The notes beneath the pieces are model-generated. The model worked only from the letters and a program-made list of their open reading frames with translations, did not search any database and was not told where the DNA came from. A stretch of DNA of 64,000 nt from Synechococcales cyanobacterium C42_A2020_086 (GTDB lineage Bacteria; Cyanobacteriota; Cyanobacteriia; Elainellales; Elainellaceae), in the NCBI GenBank assembly GCA_015272325.1, contig JACYLU010000008.1, forward strand, positions 186,001 through 250,000. The letters are read 5' to 3'. The position numbers and the translations under genes were made by a program. Positions 9,234 through 20,491 of the stretch are shown piece by piece; positions within the stretch are counted from its first letter, which is position 1, and each line of letters begins with the position of its first letter.

Positions 9234-9267
9234 AAGCCCCTGGATCATCATCCAAGGGCTTTTTTTA
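9234..9267 (+). terminator. Rho-independent terminator
   Basis: A hairpin with 12-nt arms (9234-9245 and 9250-9261, loop CATC) runs into a T tract. It lies 175 bp after the PEP-CTERM gene in the correct orientation to end its transcript. Confidence 0.75.
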
Positions 9268-9359
9268 GTCTTTTTGCAAGAATTCAGACCAACTGTATGG
9301 TTTGTCCTGCTTTCAGACTGCAAGCGCCATGCTATAGGACTCTAACGTTCGCTGGTGAC

Positions 9360-9800
9360 TTATCGCACAGAAGCGACATCAGCGACATCCTCATCCACAG
9401 CCGGAGACAACGCTTCGGGCGGCACCGGAATCGCGAAGGACGTAGGTTCAACCCATTCGGTTGTCTCTTCAGTTGCCTCAACAGCCACCGGCTCCGCTTG
9501 GGGCAGTTCTGCTGCAGTGGGAGCCGGACGACGAGTTAAGCGCTTCAGCAGGATGCCACCGCCCAGCAGCCCGAGCACCGCGGCCGCACCGCCAGCAATC
9601 GCCAGCTTGTTTGGGTTGGACGAGTCGAGGTTGAACTCTGTTGGGGTGGTAGAGCTAGAGGGACTGCTAGAGGTCATGCTATCCAGGGCACCACCCTTGC
9701 TGAAGGCACAGGTCAATCCTGGCGCAATTGAGGCTAACAGAATTGCCCCTGACAAAGCGGCAGTACCAAAGGTTGCGGTTAGAGAACGCTTAAGTTGCAT
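9360..9800 (-). CDS. Hypothetical envelope protein with signal and C-proximal TM helix
   Basis: 146 residues. It has an N-terminal signal-like segment (TATFGTAALSGAILLASIAP), a Ser/Thr-rich linker, and a second hydrophobic helix (LAIAGGAAAVLGLLGGGILL) followed by RR-containing basic residues, then an acidic Pro/Glu tail. The start at 9800 is preferred because GGAG stands 6 nt upstream of that ATG. No family recognised. The layout suggests a membrane-anchored protein with a periplasmic low-complexity part. Confidence 0.6.
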   Translation of the reverse strand: MQLKRSLTATFGTAALSGAILLASIAPGLTCAFSKGGALDSMTSSSPSSSTTPTEFNLDSSNPNKLAIAGGAAAVLGLLGGGILLKRLTRRPAPTAAELPQAEPVAVEATEETTEWVEPTSFAIPVPPEALSPAVDEDVADVASVR

Positions 9801-10251
9801 GAGGATCTCCAAGGAATAAGTAGTGAGAAAACGACTTCATCAAACTCAATCAAAATCGTTCCCAGATGGTCAGGAACGATGCTCATGAAGCCAGGTGAAT
9901 GGAGTGCCTAGTTACGAAAGCTTACAAATAGTTTACGGATTTGCAACAGATTTGCAACTAATCGATCCAGCAATGGGCGCTCCCTGACGGTAAGCAGCTG
10001 CCTTATTTCCTCGAATTTTTCTACCTAAATGGCTGAAATGCCGGCTTTTCCAAACTGCTGCAATCGTCTCGCAAATCGTCTTGCAGAGTGGGCAACAGCC
10101 ACGACCCGATTAAAACGAGCCAAGACGGGTACACTGAAGGCACATTTCAGCCGTCCGCAGCAGCTCGACTATATCAGTTGGCGTCTGCTATTTAGTTGGC
10201 GTCCGCTTTACGGGTTTACAGAATCGTTGCGATTGCTCCGTCCTATTCCTT
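9801..10251. other. Divergent intergenic region, nothing identified
   Basis: About 450 bp between divergent genes. Presumably it holds promoters for both; no specific element or RNA gene was recognised. Confidence 0.4.
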
Positions 10252-13200
10252 ATGTCTGTCTCCACCTCTCCGCTTCCTTCCGACGATGCACAACACGCTC
10301 TGCAGCAGATTGCTCAGCTAGGTCAAGCCGGTCAGTTCATCGCAGCCGCCAGTTTGTGTCAGCAGGTGTTGCAGCAGCATCCGACCTCGGCCCAAGCCTG
10401 GCACCTGATGAGTTTGATTCATTTACAGCAGGGGCAGATTCAGTTAGCCCTTGACCACATCGAGCGGGCTATCGCTCTAGATCCGCAGGTCGCGGAATTC
10501 CACAGTCATGCCGGCGTGATTCGCTGTAGCTTAGGAGATTTGGAAACGGGTCTGGTGTGCTATCAACAGGCGTTGGCCCTACAGCCCGACTCGCTGCCGA
10601 CACGCTACAACCTAGGTCTGGCGCTGCAAAAAGCCGGACGCTGGGAAGACGCTATGCAGGTTTATTTGCTGCTGATTGCACAACAACCCACCTATGCGGC
10701 TGCCCACTATCAACTCGGCAATGTCTGCCAGCAGCAGCACAACCTGTCTGCCGCCATTGCTCACTATCGGCAGGCCATTCAGCTCCAGCCTCAGCTCGCA
10801 GAAGCCTGGTACAACCTGGGGGTAGCGCTACAGTCTCTAGGGGAATGGCTACCGGCTCAAGATGCCTACCAGCAGGCATTGCAGCTCAACCCGCAGTATG
10901 TCGAGGCACACAATGGGCTGGGCACACTCTACGAGAAGCAGGGACAAGTCACGACGGCACTGCATCACTACCAGCAGGCGCTAGCTCTTCAGCCCGATTA
11001 TCTGCCGGCTCTCGCCAATTTAGGCACCGTGCAGTTGCGGCTCGACCAACTTCCAGCCGCCGAATCTACCTATCGGTCTCTGCTCCAGCGAGATCCTGAC
11101 TCGATGGTGGCCCTCGATAGCTTGGTCAAGCTGCGGTTGCGAACAGGCAATTGGACAGACCTATCTACCTGGACGGATCGGCTCCGGCAGCGAGTGCAGC
11201 AGGCGCTACAGCAGCAGGAGACCATGCGAGTATCACCACTAAACACCCTGTATCTTCCTTTCTCAGCGGCTGAACAGCAAGCTATTGCCGCATCCTATGC
11301 CCAGGAGATTCAGCGTCGTATGGCTGCCGTGCCGCCGTTGCCGCCCGCAGTGTCTGCATCGCCTCGGCCGTTGCGGTTGGGCTATGTCTCGGGAGACTTT
11401 CGCTGCCATGCAGTGGGGCAGTTGATTTTGCATCTGTTTGAGCTACACGACCGCCAGAATTTTGTGGTGTTTGCCTATTCGCTGGGGCCCGAGGATGGCA
11501 GCTCCGAGCGGCAGAAGCTGCGAGCCGACTGCGATGTCTTCCGCGATTTCCAGGGTTGGAGTCCGGCGGCTATGGCAACCCAAATTCGCCAGGACCAAAT
11601 TGATATCTTGATTGATCTAACTGGCTACACCGACTATGCCTGTCCCGAGCTGTTTGCCTTGCGACCCGCTCCTGTGCAGGTCAACTACTTAGGCTATCCA
11701 GGAACGCTAGGAGCGGACTACATCGATTACATCATTACCGATGCAGTAATTACGCCGCCAGAGCTAGCAGGCTCTCTCAGCGAACGCTGTCTCTACCTGC
11801 CCCACACTTATCAACTCAATAGCTACCGCTACACCGATGCCCCACCTCTGCTCATGGCTGAGCAACAAGCCGAGCTGCGAGCCACCTACGAGCTGCCAAC
11901 CAATGCAGTAATCTTCTGCTGTTTCAACAAAAGCCAGAAAATTGAGCCAATCATCTTTGCTGCCTGGATGCGGATTCTGTCGCAGGTGCCCAGCAGCGTC
12001 CTTTGGCTATTGAGCGACCGACCGGAAACCGCAACCCATCTGCGAGCCACAGCAGCGAGCCACGGCATCGACCCCCAGCGACTGATCTTTGCCCCTCGGC
12101 TGCCCAAAGCGGAGCACCTGCAGCGGCAAGCCTGTGCCGATCTGTTTCTCGACACGCTCTACTACAATGCCCATGTCACTGGTAGCGATGCCCTTTGGTC
12201 TGGCGTACCGCTGCTGACTGTATTGGGGCAAACCTTCGCCTCGCGGGTTGCGGCTAGCTTGCTGACTGCCGCCGGACTGCCGGAGCTGATTGCCCCCTCG
12301 CTCGCTGCCTACGAACAGCACGCAGTTTATCTGGCAACCCATCCCGCTGAGCTGCACGCCCTGCGGCAACGGCTGGCTGACCAGCGCTTGCACTGCCCGC
12401 TCTTCGACACCGAACGCACCGTGCGCCACCTAGAAGCCGGCTATCGTCTGATCTGGGAGCAGTACCTCGCGGGGGATTCTGCCTCGTCGCTACAGGTCCC
12501 TGTTCAGTCACTGGGGCAAGCCGCTGCTGCACCGACCCCTTCTCTGCACGGTCCTGTTCGCAGCTCCTCGACCCCTGTTGTGTCCGAACTACTGTCTTGT
12601 ACAGCAGACGAAGGGTTTATCAACTGGCTCAGCCAAGCGGCAGGCTCGCTGCTGATTACGACTTACCAAGCGGGCAAAGTGCTGCTGGTGGGCTGGAATG
12701 GGCAGCAGGTCACTCTCTTAGCGCGGCAGTTCACCAAACCGATGGGGGTGGCACTGGCAGGCGATCGACTGGCACTGACGACGAAGCACGAGGTGCTGCT
12801 GTTTGCCAACGCTCGCCCTCTGGCAGCCAGCTACCTTGACGATCAGCCTGGTCGCTACGATGCCCTGTATCTACCGCGTTCCACGTATTTCACTGGAGAC
12901 TTAAACTTCCACGACATTGCCTTTGGCGAGGCGGGGCTGTGGCTAGTAAACACGCGCTTTAGCTGCCTGGCTACCCTCAGTCCCGATTTCAGCTTTGTGC
13001 CACGCTGGCATCCCGCATTCATTTCGGAGCTGGCACCCGAGGACCGCTGTCATCTCAACGGCTTGGCGATGGTTGCCGGTCAGCCGAAGTATGTCACCGC
13101 GCTCGGAGAAACCGATACAGTCGGCGGCTGGCGAACTACCCAAGCTACCGGCGGTATTTTAATAGACGTAGACAGTGACGAGATTCTGCTGCGGGGGCTA

Positions 13201-13644
13201 TCGATGCCGCACTCGCCGCGCTGGTATCGCGACCGTCTGTGGCTGCTGAATTCGGGCACCGGGGCCCTATGGCAGGTGAATCCTGCGACCGGCGAAACTC
13301 AGGAGGTTTGTGCGCTGCCCGGATTTGGGCGAGGTCTGAGTTTGGTGGGCAACCATGCGCTGGTGGGGTTATCGCAAATGCGCGAGCGACAGATTTTTGG
13401 TGCTTTACCGCTACAGGAGCGGTTTCCACGGCTAATCTGCGGTGTCGCGGTGGTCGATCTCAGCACAGGAGCGGTGGTCGGGCAGCTCGAATTTCCCAGC
13501 GGCTGCCAAGAGCTGTATGACGTGAAATTTCTGCCGGGTATCTACCGTCCCAGCCTGCTCAGCCCCAGTCAGCCCGCTAGTCGCGAAGCCTTCACTGCTC
13601 CCGAGTTTGCCTACTGGCTGCGTCCCTCGTCCCGGCTGGCGTAG
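10252..13644 (+). CDS. TPR - O-GlcNAc transferase-like (GT41) - TIGR03032 fusion protein
   Basis: 1130 residues with three parts. Residues 1 to about 300 are at least seven TPRs (for example AEFHSHAGVIRCSLGDLET, AAHYQLGNVCQQQHNLSAA). Residues about 373-740 are a GT41/SPINDLY-type glycosyltransferase (LRLGYVSGDFRCHAVGQL, VNYLGYPGTLGADYIDYI, CCFNKSQKIEP, LDTLYYNAHVTGSDALWSG), expected to move a sugar from a nucleotide donor to protein Ser/Thr. Residues about 780-1105 match the TIGR03032/DUF4915 beta-propeller-like family (TTYQAGKVLLVG, HLNGLAMVAGQPKYVTALGE, MPHSPRWYRDRLWLLNSG). A Ser/Pro-rich linker of about 40 residues joins the last two. TIGR03032 proteins are more often separate, so the fusion suggests a linked role in glycan or surface-protein modification. 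No signal peptide. Confidence 0.85.
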   Translation: MSVSTSPLPSDDAQHALQQIAQLGQAGQFIAAASLCQQVLQQHPTSAQAWHLMSLIHLQQGQIQLALDHIERAIALDPQVAEFHSHAGVIRCSLGDLETGLVCYQQALALQPDSLPTRYNLGLALQKAGRWEDAMQVYLLLIAQQPTYAAAHYQLGNVCQQQHNLSAAIAHYRQAIQLQPQLAEAWYNLGVALQSLGEWLPAQDAYQQALQLNPQYVEAHNGLGTLYEKQGQVTTALHHYQQALALQPDYLPALANLGTVQLRLDQLPAAESTYRSLLQRDPDSMVALDSLVKLRLRTGNWTDLSTWTDRLRQRVQQALQQQETMRVSPLNTLYLPFSAAEQQAIAASYAQEIQRRMAAVPPLPPAVSASPRPLRLGYVSGDFRCHAVGQLILHLFELHDRQNFVVFAYSLGPEDGSSERQKLRADCDVFRDFQGWSPAAMATQIRQDQIDILIDLTGYTDYACPELFALRPAPVQVNYLGYPGTLGADYIDYIITDAVITPPELAGSLSERCLYLPHTYQLNSYRYTDAPPLLMAEQQAELRATYELPTNAVIFCCFNKSQKIEPIIFAAWMRILSQVPSSVLWLLSDRPETATHLRATAASHGIDPQRLIFAPRLPKAEHLQRQACADLFLDTLYYNAHVTGSDALWSGVPLLTVLGQTFASRVAASLLTAAGLPELIAPSLAAYEQHAVYLATHPAELHALRQRLADQRLHCPLFDTERTVRHLEAGYRLIWEQYLAGDSASSLQVPVQSLGQAAAAPTPSLHGPVRSSSTPVVSELLSCTADEGFINWLSQAAGSLLITTYQAGKVLLVGWNGQQVTLLARQFTKPMGVALAGDRLALTTKHEVLLFANARPLAASYLDDQPGRYDALYLPRSTYFTGDLNFHDIAFGEAGLWLVNTRFSCLATLSPDFSFVPRWHPAFISELAPEDRCHLNGLAMVAGQPKYVTALGETDTVGGWRTTQATGGILIDVDSDEILLRGLSMPHSPRWYRDRLWLLNSGTGALWQVNPATGETQEVCALPGFGRGLSLVGNHALVGLSQMRERQIFGALPLQERFPRLICGVAVVDLSTGAVVGQLEFPSGCQELYDVKFLPGIYRPSLLSPSQPASREAFTAPEFAYWLRPSSRLA

Positions 13645-13680
13645 CTGCGGCTCCCTTTGCTTCAGACGTTCCGGTGTCCT

Positions 13681-15120
13681 TCAAACGGTGGTGGATGGGG
13701 CGACGCCCTGCCCGGTTGACCGCGCCAAGAAATGCCCGATTAAATACAGTGAACCGCAGAGCACGACTGTTGCAGCACCAGCCTGGGTTGCCTGCATGGC
13801 TGCCTCTAGCGCCTCTAGCACGTCTGGAAACACTCCGCAGGCGGCGAGCTGAGGGCAAACCTGCTGCGCTAGATTTGCTAGGTTGGGCAGATCCACCGCC
13901 AGATGATCCGGCACCGGCACTAGCGCTAGACTATCTCCCGGACGCAACAGCGCCTGAAAGACATCCGCGTGATCTTTGTTGGCAATCATGCCGATCACCC
14001 AATAAATCGGCGGATAGATCGGCGGCGTGCTCAATGGTTTAGAACCTGGCTGAGCCATTTGACCGGCGTTGATCCCAGCATCAAGGTAATGGCGCAGGGT
14101 AGCCGCTCCTGCTGGATTGTGGGCCCCATCAATTAGCAGCGGTCGATTCTGCCAGGTAATCCACTGCAACCGCCCCTGCCACTGAGTTCTCGCCATGCCC
14201 TGCAGAATATGCGACTCCTCAATTGGCCAGCCCTGCTGCCGCAGCACCTGAATTGCCGCCATCGCCACCGCCGAATTGATGAGCTGGTGTGCCCCTAGCA
14301 GCGGTACCGGATAGCGGAGCGGCGGTATCGAGGAAAGAGTTGATCTGGGGTCTGCCTGCCACCCCTCCCACTCGGCCCAGCCATTGCCCACATCGCGGGC
14401 GGGTTGCACCCAAATTGCCGGACAGTCCAGCTCTTGTAGACGCTGTTCTAGCACCGCAGCGGCATCGGCAGGTTGAGGCGCAATCACTGCCGGGCAGTTC
14501 GGCTTCAAAATTCCCGCTTTTTCGCGACTGATGTCGGCTAAGGTGGGTCCTAACCGCTGCCAGTGCTCCCGGCTGAGGGAGGTAATCACGCTCACCAGTG
14601 GACGATCGCAGACATTTGTAGCGTCGAGGCGACCGCCCAGCCCGACCTCTATCACGGCTACATCCACCTGCTGCTGGGCAAAATACAGCCAGGCTGCGGC
14701 CGTAATCACCTCAAACTGAGTCGGCGACGGATAATTGGGACGGATGGCTGCCACCACCTGCTGCACCACCTCGTACAGCGCCAGTGGCTCGATCGGCTGC
14801 TGGTTCAGACAAATCCGCTCGCACCAGCTCACCAGATGCGGCGACGTATAGCGCCCGACGCGATAGCCTGCCTCACTCAAGATCGACGACAGGTAAGCGC
14901 AAACCGACCCCTTCCCATTGCTGCCGGCCACATGCACGATCGGTACAGCATGGTGGGGGTTGCCCAAATCCGCCAGCAGCCGCTCAATCCGCTCTAGCCC
15001 CAGCTCGACGCCGAAATGGGTAAAGCCATTGAGAATGCCCTCTACTGCTGCTAGGGCTTGGTTTTGAGTCAGAGGGGACAGACGAGAATCCAAAGAATCA
15101 GCAGAATCAGCCGCGTTCAT
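13681..15120 (-). CDS. folC: Bifunctional folylpolyglutamate / dihydrofolate synthase
   Basis: 479 residues of the Mur-ligase-like FolC family. The P-loop HVAGSNGKGSVCAYLSSIL is followed by YTSPHL, then DVAVIEVGLGGRLDATNV, the SREHWQRLG region and PLLIDGAHNPAGAATLRHYL of the C-terminal domain. The enzyme adds glutamate to dihydropteroate or folates using ATP in the cytoplasm. The ATG at 15120 (MNAADSADSLDS) gives normal family length; the frame is open further upstream into a degraded Uma2 fragment. It converges with the OGT-fusion gene, 36 bp apart. Confidence 0.92.
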   Translation of the reverse strand: MNAADSADSLDSRLSPLTQNQALAAVEGILNGFTHFGVELGLERIERLLADLGNPHHAVPIVHVAGSNGKGSVCAYLSSILSEAGYRVGRYTSPHLVSWCERICLNQQPIEPLALYEVVQQVVAAIRPNYPSPTQFEVITAAAWLYFAQQQVDVAVIEVGLGGRLDATNVCDRPLVSVITSLSREHWQRLGPTLADISREKAGILKPNCPAVIAPQPADAAAVLEQRLQELDCPAIWVQPARDVGNGWAEWEGWQADPRSTLSSIPPLRYPVPLLGAHQLINSAVAMAAIQVLRQQGWPIEESHILQGMARTQWQGRLQWITWQNRPLLIDGAHNPAGAATLRHYLDAGINAGQMAQPGSKPLSTPPIYPPIYWVIGMIANKDHADVFQALLRPGDSLALVPVPDHLAVDLPNLANLAQQVCPQLAACGVFPDVLEALEAAMQATQAGAATVVLCGSLYLIGHFLARSTGQGVAPSTTV

Positions 15121-15121
15121 T

Positions 15122-15487
15122 TCATGCCTCGATGCAATTTCCGACCGCAAGATCTTCTTTGTCCATTAGTCCTTTGTCCATTAGTCGTTTGAAATTGCAT
15201 TCCTGAACGTCCGCATCGCTTTTAGCCAATCGGTTTCCCCCATGAGAACACAGCGAGAAAGGAGCGCAATGTTTAAATTCGCTAGTTCGGGAATCTGGCT
15301 TTTGTAAATTTGTGTGTACCCGTTTTCTCCCAACCGATGCAGGGTTAGCTCCTGCATAAAAACTTAACCGCACACCTGGGTGATCCTCCAAGCCCTTCTG
15401 AATATGCCTGAACTGCTCCCAGGTGCGATCGTAGTAGACAACTATCTGGTCTTCTGAGGATCGTGGTCTTTCAAGTGCCTGTGTCAT
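15122..15487 (-). pseudogene. Truncated Uma2-family fragment
   Basis: The first 45 residues (VVYYDRTWEQFRHIQKGLED, then PGVRLSFYAG) match the start of Uma2-type PD-(D/E)XK proteins, but the catalytic core is missing and the frame continues into unrelated sequence containing a 15-bp tandem duplication (15157-15186). This is a dead 5' fragment lying between folC and gyrB. An intact Uma2 gene is at 36665-37324. Confidence 0.6.
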
Positions 15488-15560
15488 GGCGTTAGCTGCG
15501 CTCCACGCGGTGCTTACTCCAAATGCTTTCCGTATTGATTGACCAGATGAATTGACTAGA

Positions 15561-17597
<2,037 letters not shown>

Positions 17598-17699
17598 CTA
17601 TCTGAGGTGAAGTTTATCTGGGAGATCGATCAAATTAATACTAACTTTGACCTAATGATAGGTCAGCTTGGTAAAATCGAGGCTAATCTTGACCGAGGC

Positions 17700-18656
17700 A
17701 TGATTGATAGTACTTATGTACTAAATTCTCCTGTTCCTATTTTAATTGTCATTTGCGGTCCTACGGCAACTGGGAAGTCGGGATTGGCGATGGCGCTGGC
17801 TGAAATCCTGCCCGGCGTCATTTTAAGCGCAGATTCGCGGCAGGTGTATCGCCAGTTTGATATTGGCACTGCTAAGCCTAGCCAAGCCGACCGGCAGCGA
17901 GTCCCCCATTTTCTGATCGACCTCTGCGATCCCCGAGAAACGCTTACCCTAGCCGACTACCAGCAGCAAGCCCAGGCTATCATTACTCAACTCCATGCTG
18001 CTCGGACTCTGCCCCTGCTCGTTGGGGGAACTGGACTCTACATTCGCGCCATCACTCGTGGCTTACAAATCCCTCGTGTTGCTCCTCAGCCCCAGCTGCG
18101 TCGTCAGCTTGCCGCCTTGGGGCAACCTTGGTGCTATACTCTACTGCAGCAAGTAGACGCTACTGCCGCTGCCAAAATTCACCCCAACGATACAGTCCGT
18201 ACTCTGCGGGCGCTGGAAGTGTTTTATCTCAGCGGTAAGCCGATCTCGCAACAGCAAGGTGAGCAGCCACCTCCCTATCCAATTCTGCAAATTGGGCTAG
18301 ACTGTCCCGATACGGCTGCCCTCGAACGACGGATTGCCCAACGCACAGCCGAGATGCTAGCGGCCGGCTTTGTCCGCGAAGTCGAGCAACTCTGCCAAAC
18401 CTACGGTGCCGATTTGCCACTGCTCAACACCCTTGGCTATCAAGAAATCAAGCGCTATCTACAGGGGGAACTGTCCCTTGCCGCCGCCGAGGCAGAAATC
18501 GTGTTGCATACACGCCAGTTTGCCAAACAGCAGCGCACTTGGTTTCGCGCCGATCCGACAATCGAGTGGTTTGACGCCGATGCTCCGGATCTCGTCGCGC
18601 AGGTGAGGCAGCGCATCGAGGAATTTATCGCCTGCCCCACTCCGATTAAGGGCTAG
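17700..18656 (+). CDS. miaA: tRNA dimethylallyltransferase
   Basis: 318 residues. P-loop VICGPTATGKSGLAMALAE, then SADSRQVYRQFDIGTAKPS, HFLIDLCDPRETLTLADYQQ, LPLLVGGTGLYIRAI and PLLNTLGYQEIKRYL, all conserved MiaA blocks. It transfers dimethylallyl to A37 of tRNAs reading UNN codons. The frame is open back to 17523, but the ATG at 17700 gives usual family length and has GAGG just upstream. It diverges from gyrB and overlaps the 3' end of the convergent zinc-ribbon gene by 11 bp. Confidence 0.93.
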   Translation: MIDSTYVLNSPVPILIVICGPTATGKSGLAMALAEILPGVILSADSRQVYRQFDIGTAKPSQADRQRVPHFLIDLCDPRETLTLADYQQQAQAIITQLHAARTLPLLVGGTGLYIRAITRGLQIPRVAPQPQLRRQLAALGQPWCYTLLQQVDATAAAKIHPNDTVRTLRALEVFYLSGKPISQQQGEQPPPYPILQIGLDCPDTAALERRIAQRTAEMLAAGFVREVEQLCQTYGADLPLLNTLGYQEIKRYLQGELSLAAAEAEIVLHTRQFAKQQRTWFRADPTIEWFDADAPDLVAQVRQRIEEFIACPTPIKG

Positions 18657-19188
18657 CCTGCGATTTGGAGGTGCTGCGGCTCCACTTTCGCCGAATTGCC
18701 CGCAGAAAAATCCCCAGCGGCAAGCGGTAAAAGCCAAGCAGCGAACGCCCGATCAGTGCTCCATGCAGTAGCAATGCCAACCCTGCCCAAACCAGCGAAA
18801 ACCTTGGCAATTCCCCCTCAGCCGACACCATATAGGCTGATACCCCGATCAGCATGGGCGGCAATAGCAAGAATGCCGCGGCACTCAGCCAGTAAAGCCA
18901 CGAGAGCCGCCTGCCCTCCACATGCGCCCCCGTCCAATTTTTGCCGTTCCAATGCCAAGCGAGGGCGGGGGTACGATCAGCTAGCAGCAGCCGCTGCCGC
19001 TCAACATTAGTGGTGAAAATATGACGGCAAGTATCGCAAGCCATCGCCTCCATCAACGGCAACGCCTGAATTTGCCCCAATCGACACGCCGGACAAGGGT
19101 AAACGCTTTGAGTAGAAAATGGGGAATGCGACTGTGTTCTCGAAATAGAGCCTTGAACCGGAGGTTGAACAGCAGGTGTACCAGCCAT
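18646..19188 (-). CDS. Zinc-ribbon two-TM membrane protein, unknown function
   Basis: 180 residues from the ATG at 19188. A zinc-ribbon-like pair (CPACRLGQIQAL, then CDTCRHIF) stands at the N-terminal third, followed by a Trp-rich linker (ALAWHWNGKNWTGAHVEGRR) and two hydrophobic segments (WLYWLSAAAFLLLPPMLIG and SLVWAGLALLLHGALIG), ending basic. This layout recurs in cyanobacterial hypothetical proteins. The ribbon is likely cytoplasmic. It overlaps miaA's 3' end convergently. Confidence 0.7.
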   Translation of the reverse strand: MAGTPAVQPPVQGSISRTQSHSPFSTQSVYPCPACRLGQIQALPLMEAMACDTCRHIFTTNVERQRLLLADRTPALAWHWNGKNWTGAHVEGRRLSWLYWLSAAAFLLLPPMLIGVSAYMVSAEGELPRFSLVWAGLALLLHGALIGRSLLGFYRLPLGIFLRAIRRKWSRSTSKSQASP

Positions 19189-19270
19189 GTCAATTACTGC
19201 AACAGTATTGGAACAATCATAATGGTGATGCTCCCTGCCGTGACTATGCAACAGCTATCCAACAACTCTC

Positions 19271-19296
19271 ATTGAAATCAAGCATTGAAATCAAGG
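19271..19296. repeat. 13-bp tandem duplication
   Basis: ATTGAAATCAAGC occurs twice back to back with one mismatch at the last base. One of many such short duplications in this window. Confidence 0.8.
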
Positions 19297-19399
19297 CGGG
19301 AAAAGCAGCACCAATCATGGAGTGAATGGAGTGATTCAGAATGATTCAGATGAATTAGCCAAATGGATAGAACGTCAAAACTGAGCCACCCCAGTTACG

Positions 19400-19642
19400 T
19401 TATTCTTCCAGATCCCATTCATCGGCGTCATCGTCTGTGTCTAGGCTGTAGATGGGTGCTCCCATGATGTCTTCTATTTCTTCTGTGGCTTCCGTTGGGG
19501 CCGGCAAGTCAAGTTCATGCTGGGAAAACCGCCCGCTGTCCTCTAGCCAGTTCAGCAGGGATTCTCTTGCTCGCGGAGGAATAACACGAGCGTGCTGGCT
19601 GAGGGATTCTTCATGAAGCGCAGGATTATTAAACGTTGCCAT
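19400..19642 (-). CDS. Small acidic cyanobacterial protein, DUF3134-like
   Basis: 80 residues. NNPALHEESLSQHARVIPPR followed by ESLLNWLEDSGRF resembles the cyanobacterial DUF3134 family; the tail is strongly acidic (DTDDDADEWDLEE). No catalytic motif. Stand-alone gene with flanking non-coding DNA on both sides. The family name is from memory and function is unknown. Confidence 0.65.
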   Translation of the reverse strand: MATFNNPALHEESLSQHARVIPPRARESLLNWLEDSGRFSQHELDLPAPTEATEEIEDIMGAPIYSLDTDDDADEWDLEE

Positions 19643-19958
19643 AGGTACTCATCGCTTAGCATTTTGTACCTTCATCTTAGCGTTTAGTTGTCGAACCGCC
19701 GGGTTTTTAGAATCCTCGAGAGTATCCAAGAGAATGGAAGCGCAGCAACCGGCATCTGCAAGTCAAGCGAGAACCAGAAGCGCCAATTGCCAGGACTGTA
19801 AACAGTGTGGGGAACGTTCCAGTGGGGTGCGTCTGTCCAAATTCGGCTGGAGATGGCTTTAGGTCCTGAGACATGCAGAAATTCTGTACATCATTCGCCC
19901 TTCCTAGCCTTATACTGAACGAAGTAGCCCTTCAAAAAAAGTTGATGCAACGAAATCA

Positions 19959-20297
19959 ATGCAACAGAAGTTGATGACTGAATCAGCCATGCGAGCTGAG
20001 CCTTTAATTGCGGCAGGATTTCATGCGCTTGCAGAACCTTTGCGGTTGCAAATCCTAGATTTGCTGCGCAGCAATGAACTCTGCGTGTGTGACTTGTGTG
20101 CGGCCACCGACACCGCCCAGTCAAAGCTATCTTTTCATTTGAAAGTGCTGAAAGCAGCAGAACTCGTACGGTCGCGTCAGGAGGGACGTTGGATATACTA
20201 CAGCCTCAACCTGCCGCAATTTGCTCGCCTAGAGCAGTACTTGGCGGAGTATCGTCGCTTCAGTCCCATTGTTCCGGCCCATCCTTGCCGAGACTAG
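19959..20297 (+). CDS. arsR: ArsR/SmtB-family metalloregulator
   Basis: 112 residues, a winged-helix repressor. The alpha-3 metal site ELCVCDLC (Cys42, Cys44, Cys47) is the classical As(III)/Sb(III) motif, followed by the recognition helix region AQSKLSFHLKVLKAAELV and the wing SRQEGRWIYYSLN. It should leave DNA when arsenite binds. The start at 19959 is open to doubt; Met7 or Met11 would also work. It lies upstream of, and in the same direction as, the arsenic operon, but about 195 bp away with a separate promoter and operator between. Confidence 0.88.
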   Translation: MQQKLMTESAMRAEPLIAAGFHALAEPLRLQILDLLRSNELCVCDLCAATDTAQSKLSFHLKVLKAAELVRSRQEGRWIYYSLNLPQFARLEQYLAEYRRFSPIVPAHPCRD

Positions 20298-20382
20298 CAG
20301 CACGTCATTGCAGTTAATCCTCGCAGTCAATTCTCAATTCTGTCAATTTTGTTAATTCTGCTATTCATGTATTCCTGATAGC

Positions 20383-20420
20383 TTGACATACCAAATTAGA
20401 TTGATATAAATCTCATATCA
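20383..20420 (+). promoter_or_regulatory. Promoter with ArsR-type operator for the arsenic operon
   Basis: TTGACA (20383-20388) and TATAAA (20405-20410) are 16 bp apart. A perfect dyad TGATAT (20402-20407) / ATATCA (20415-20420) with a 7-bp spacer overlaps the -10 box, which fits steric repression by an ArsR dimer. It stands 72 bp before the PstS-like gene. Confidence 0.7.
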
Positions 20421-20491
20421 GGATTTTTTAATGTAATGTGTGGAGTCCACCGCTTCAATCCTAGGTATTGGCTCCATGCTAAGGAGGCTTT

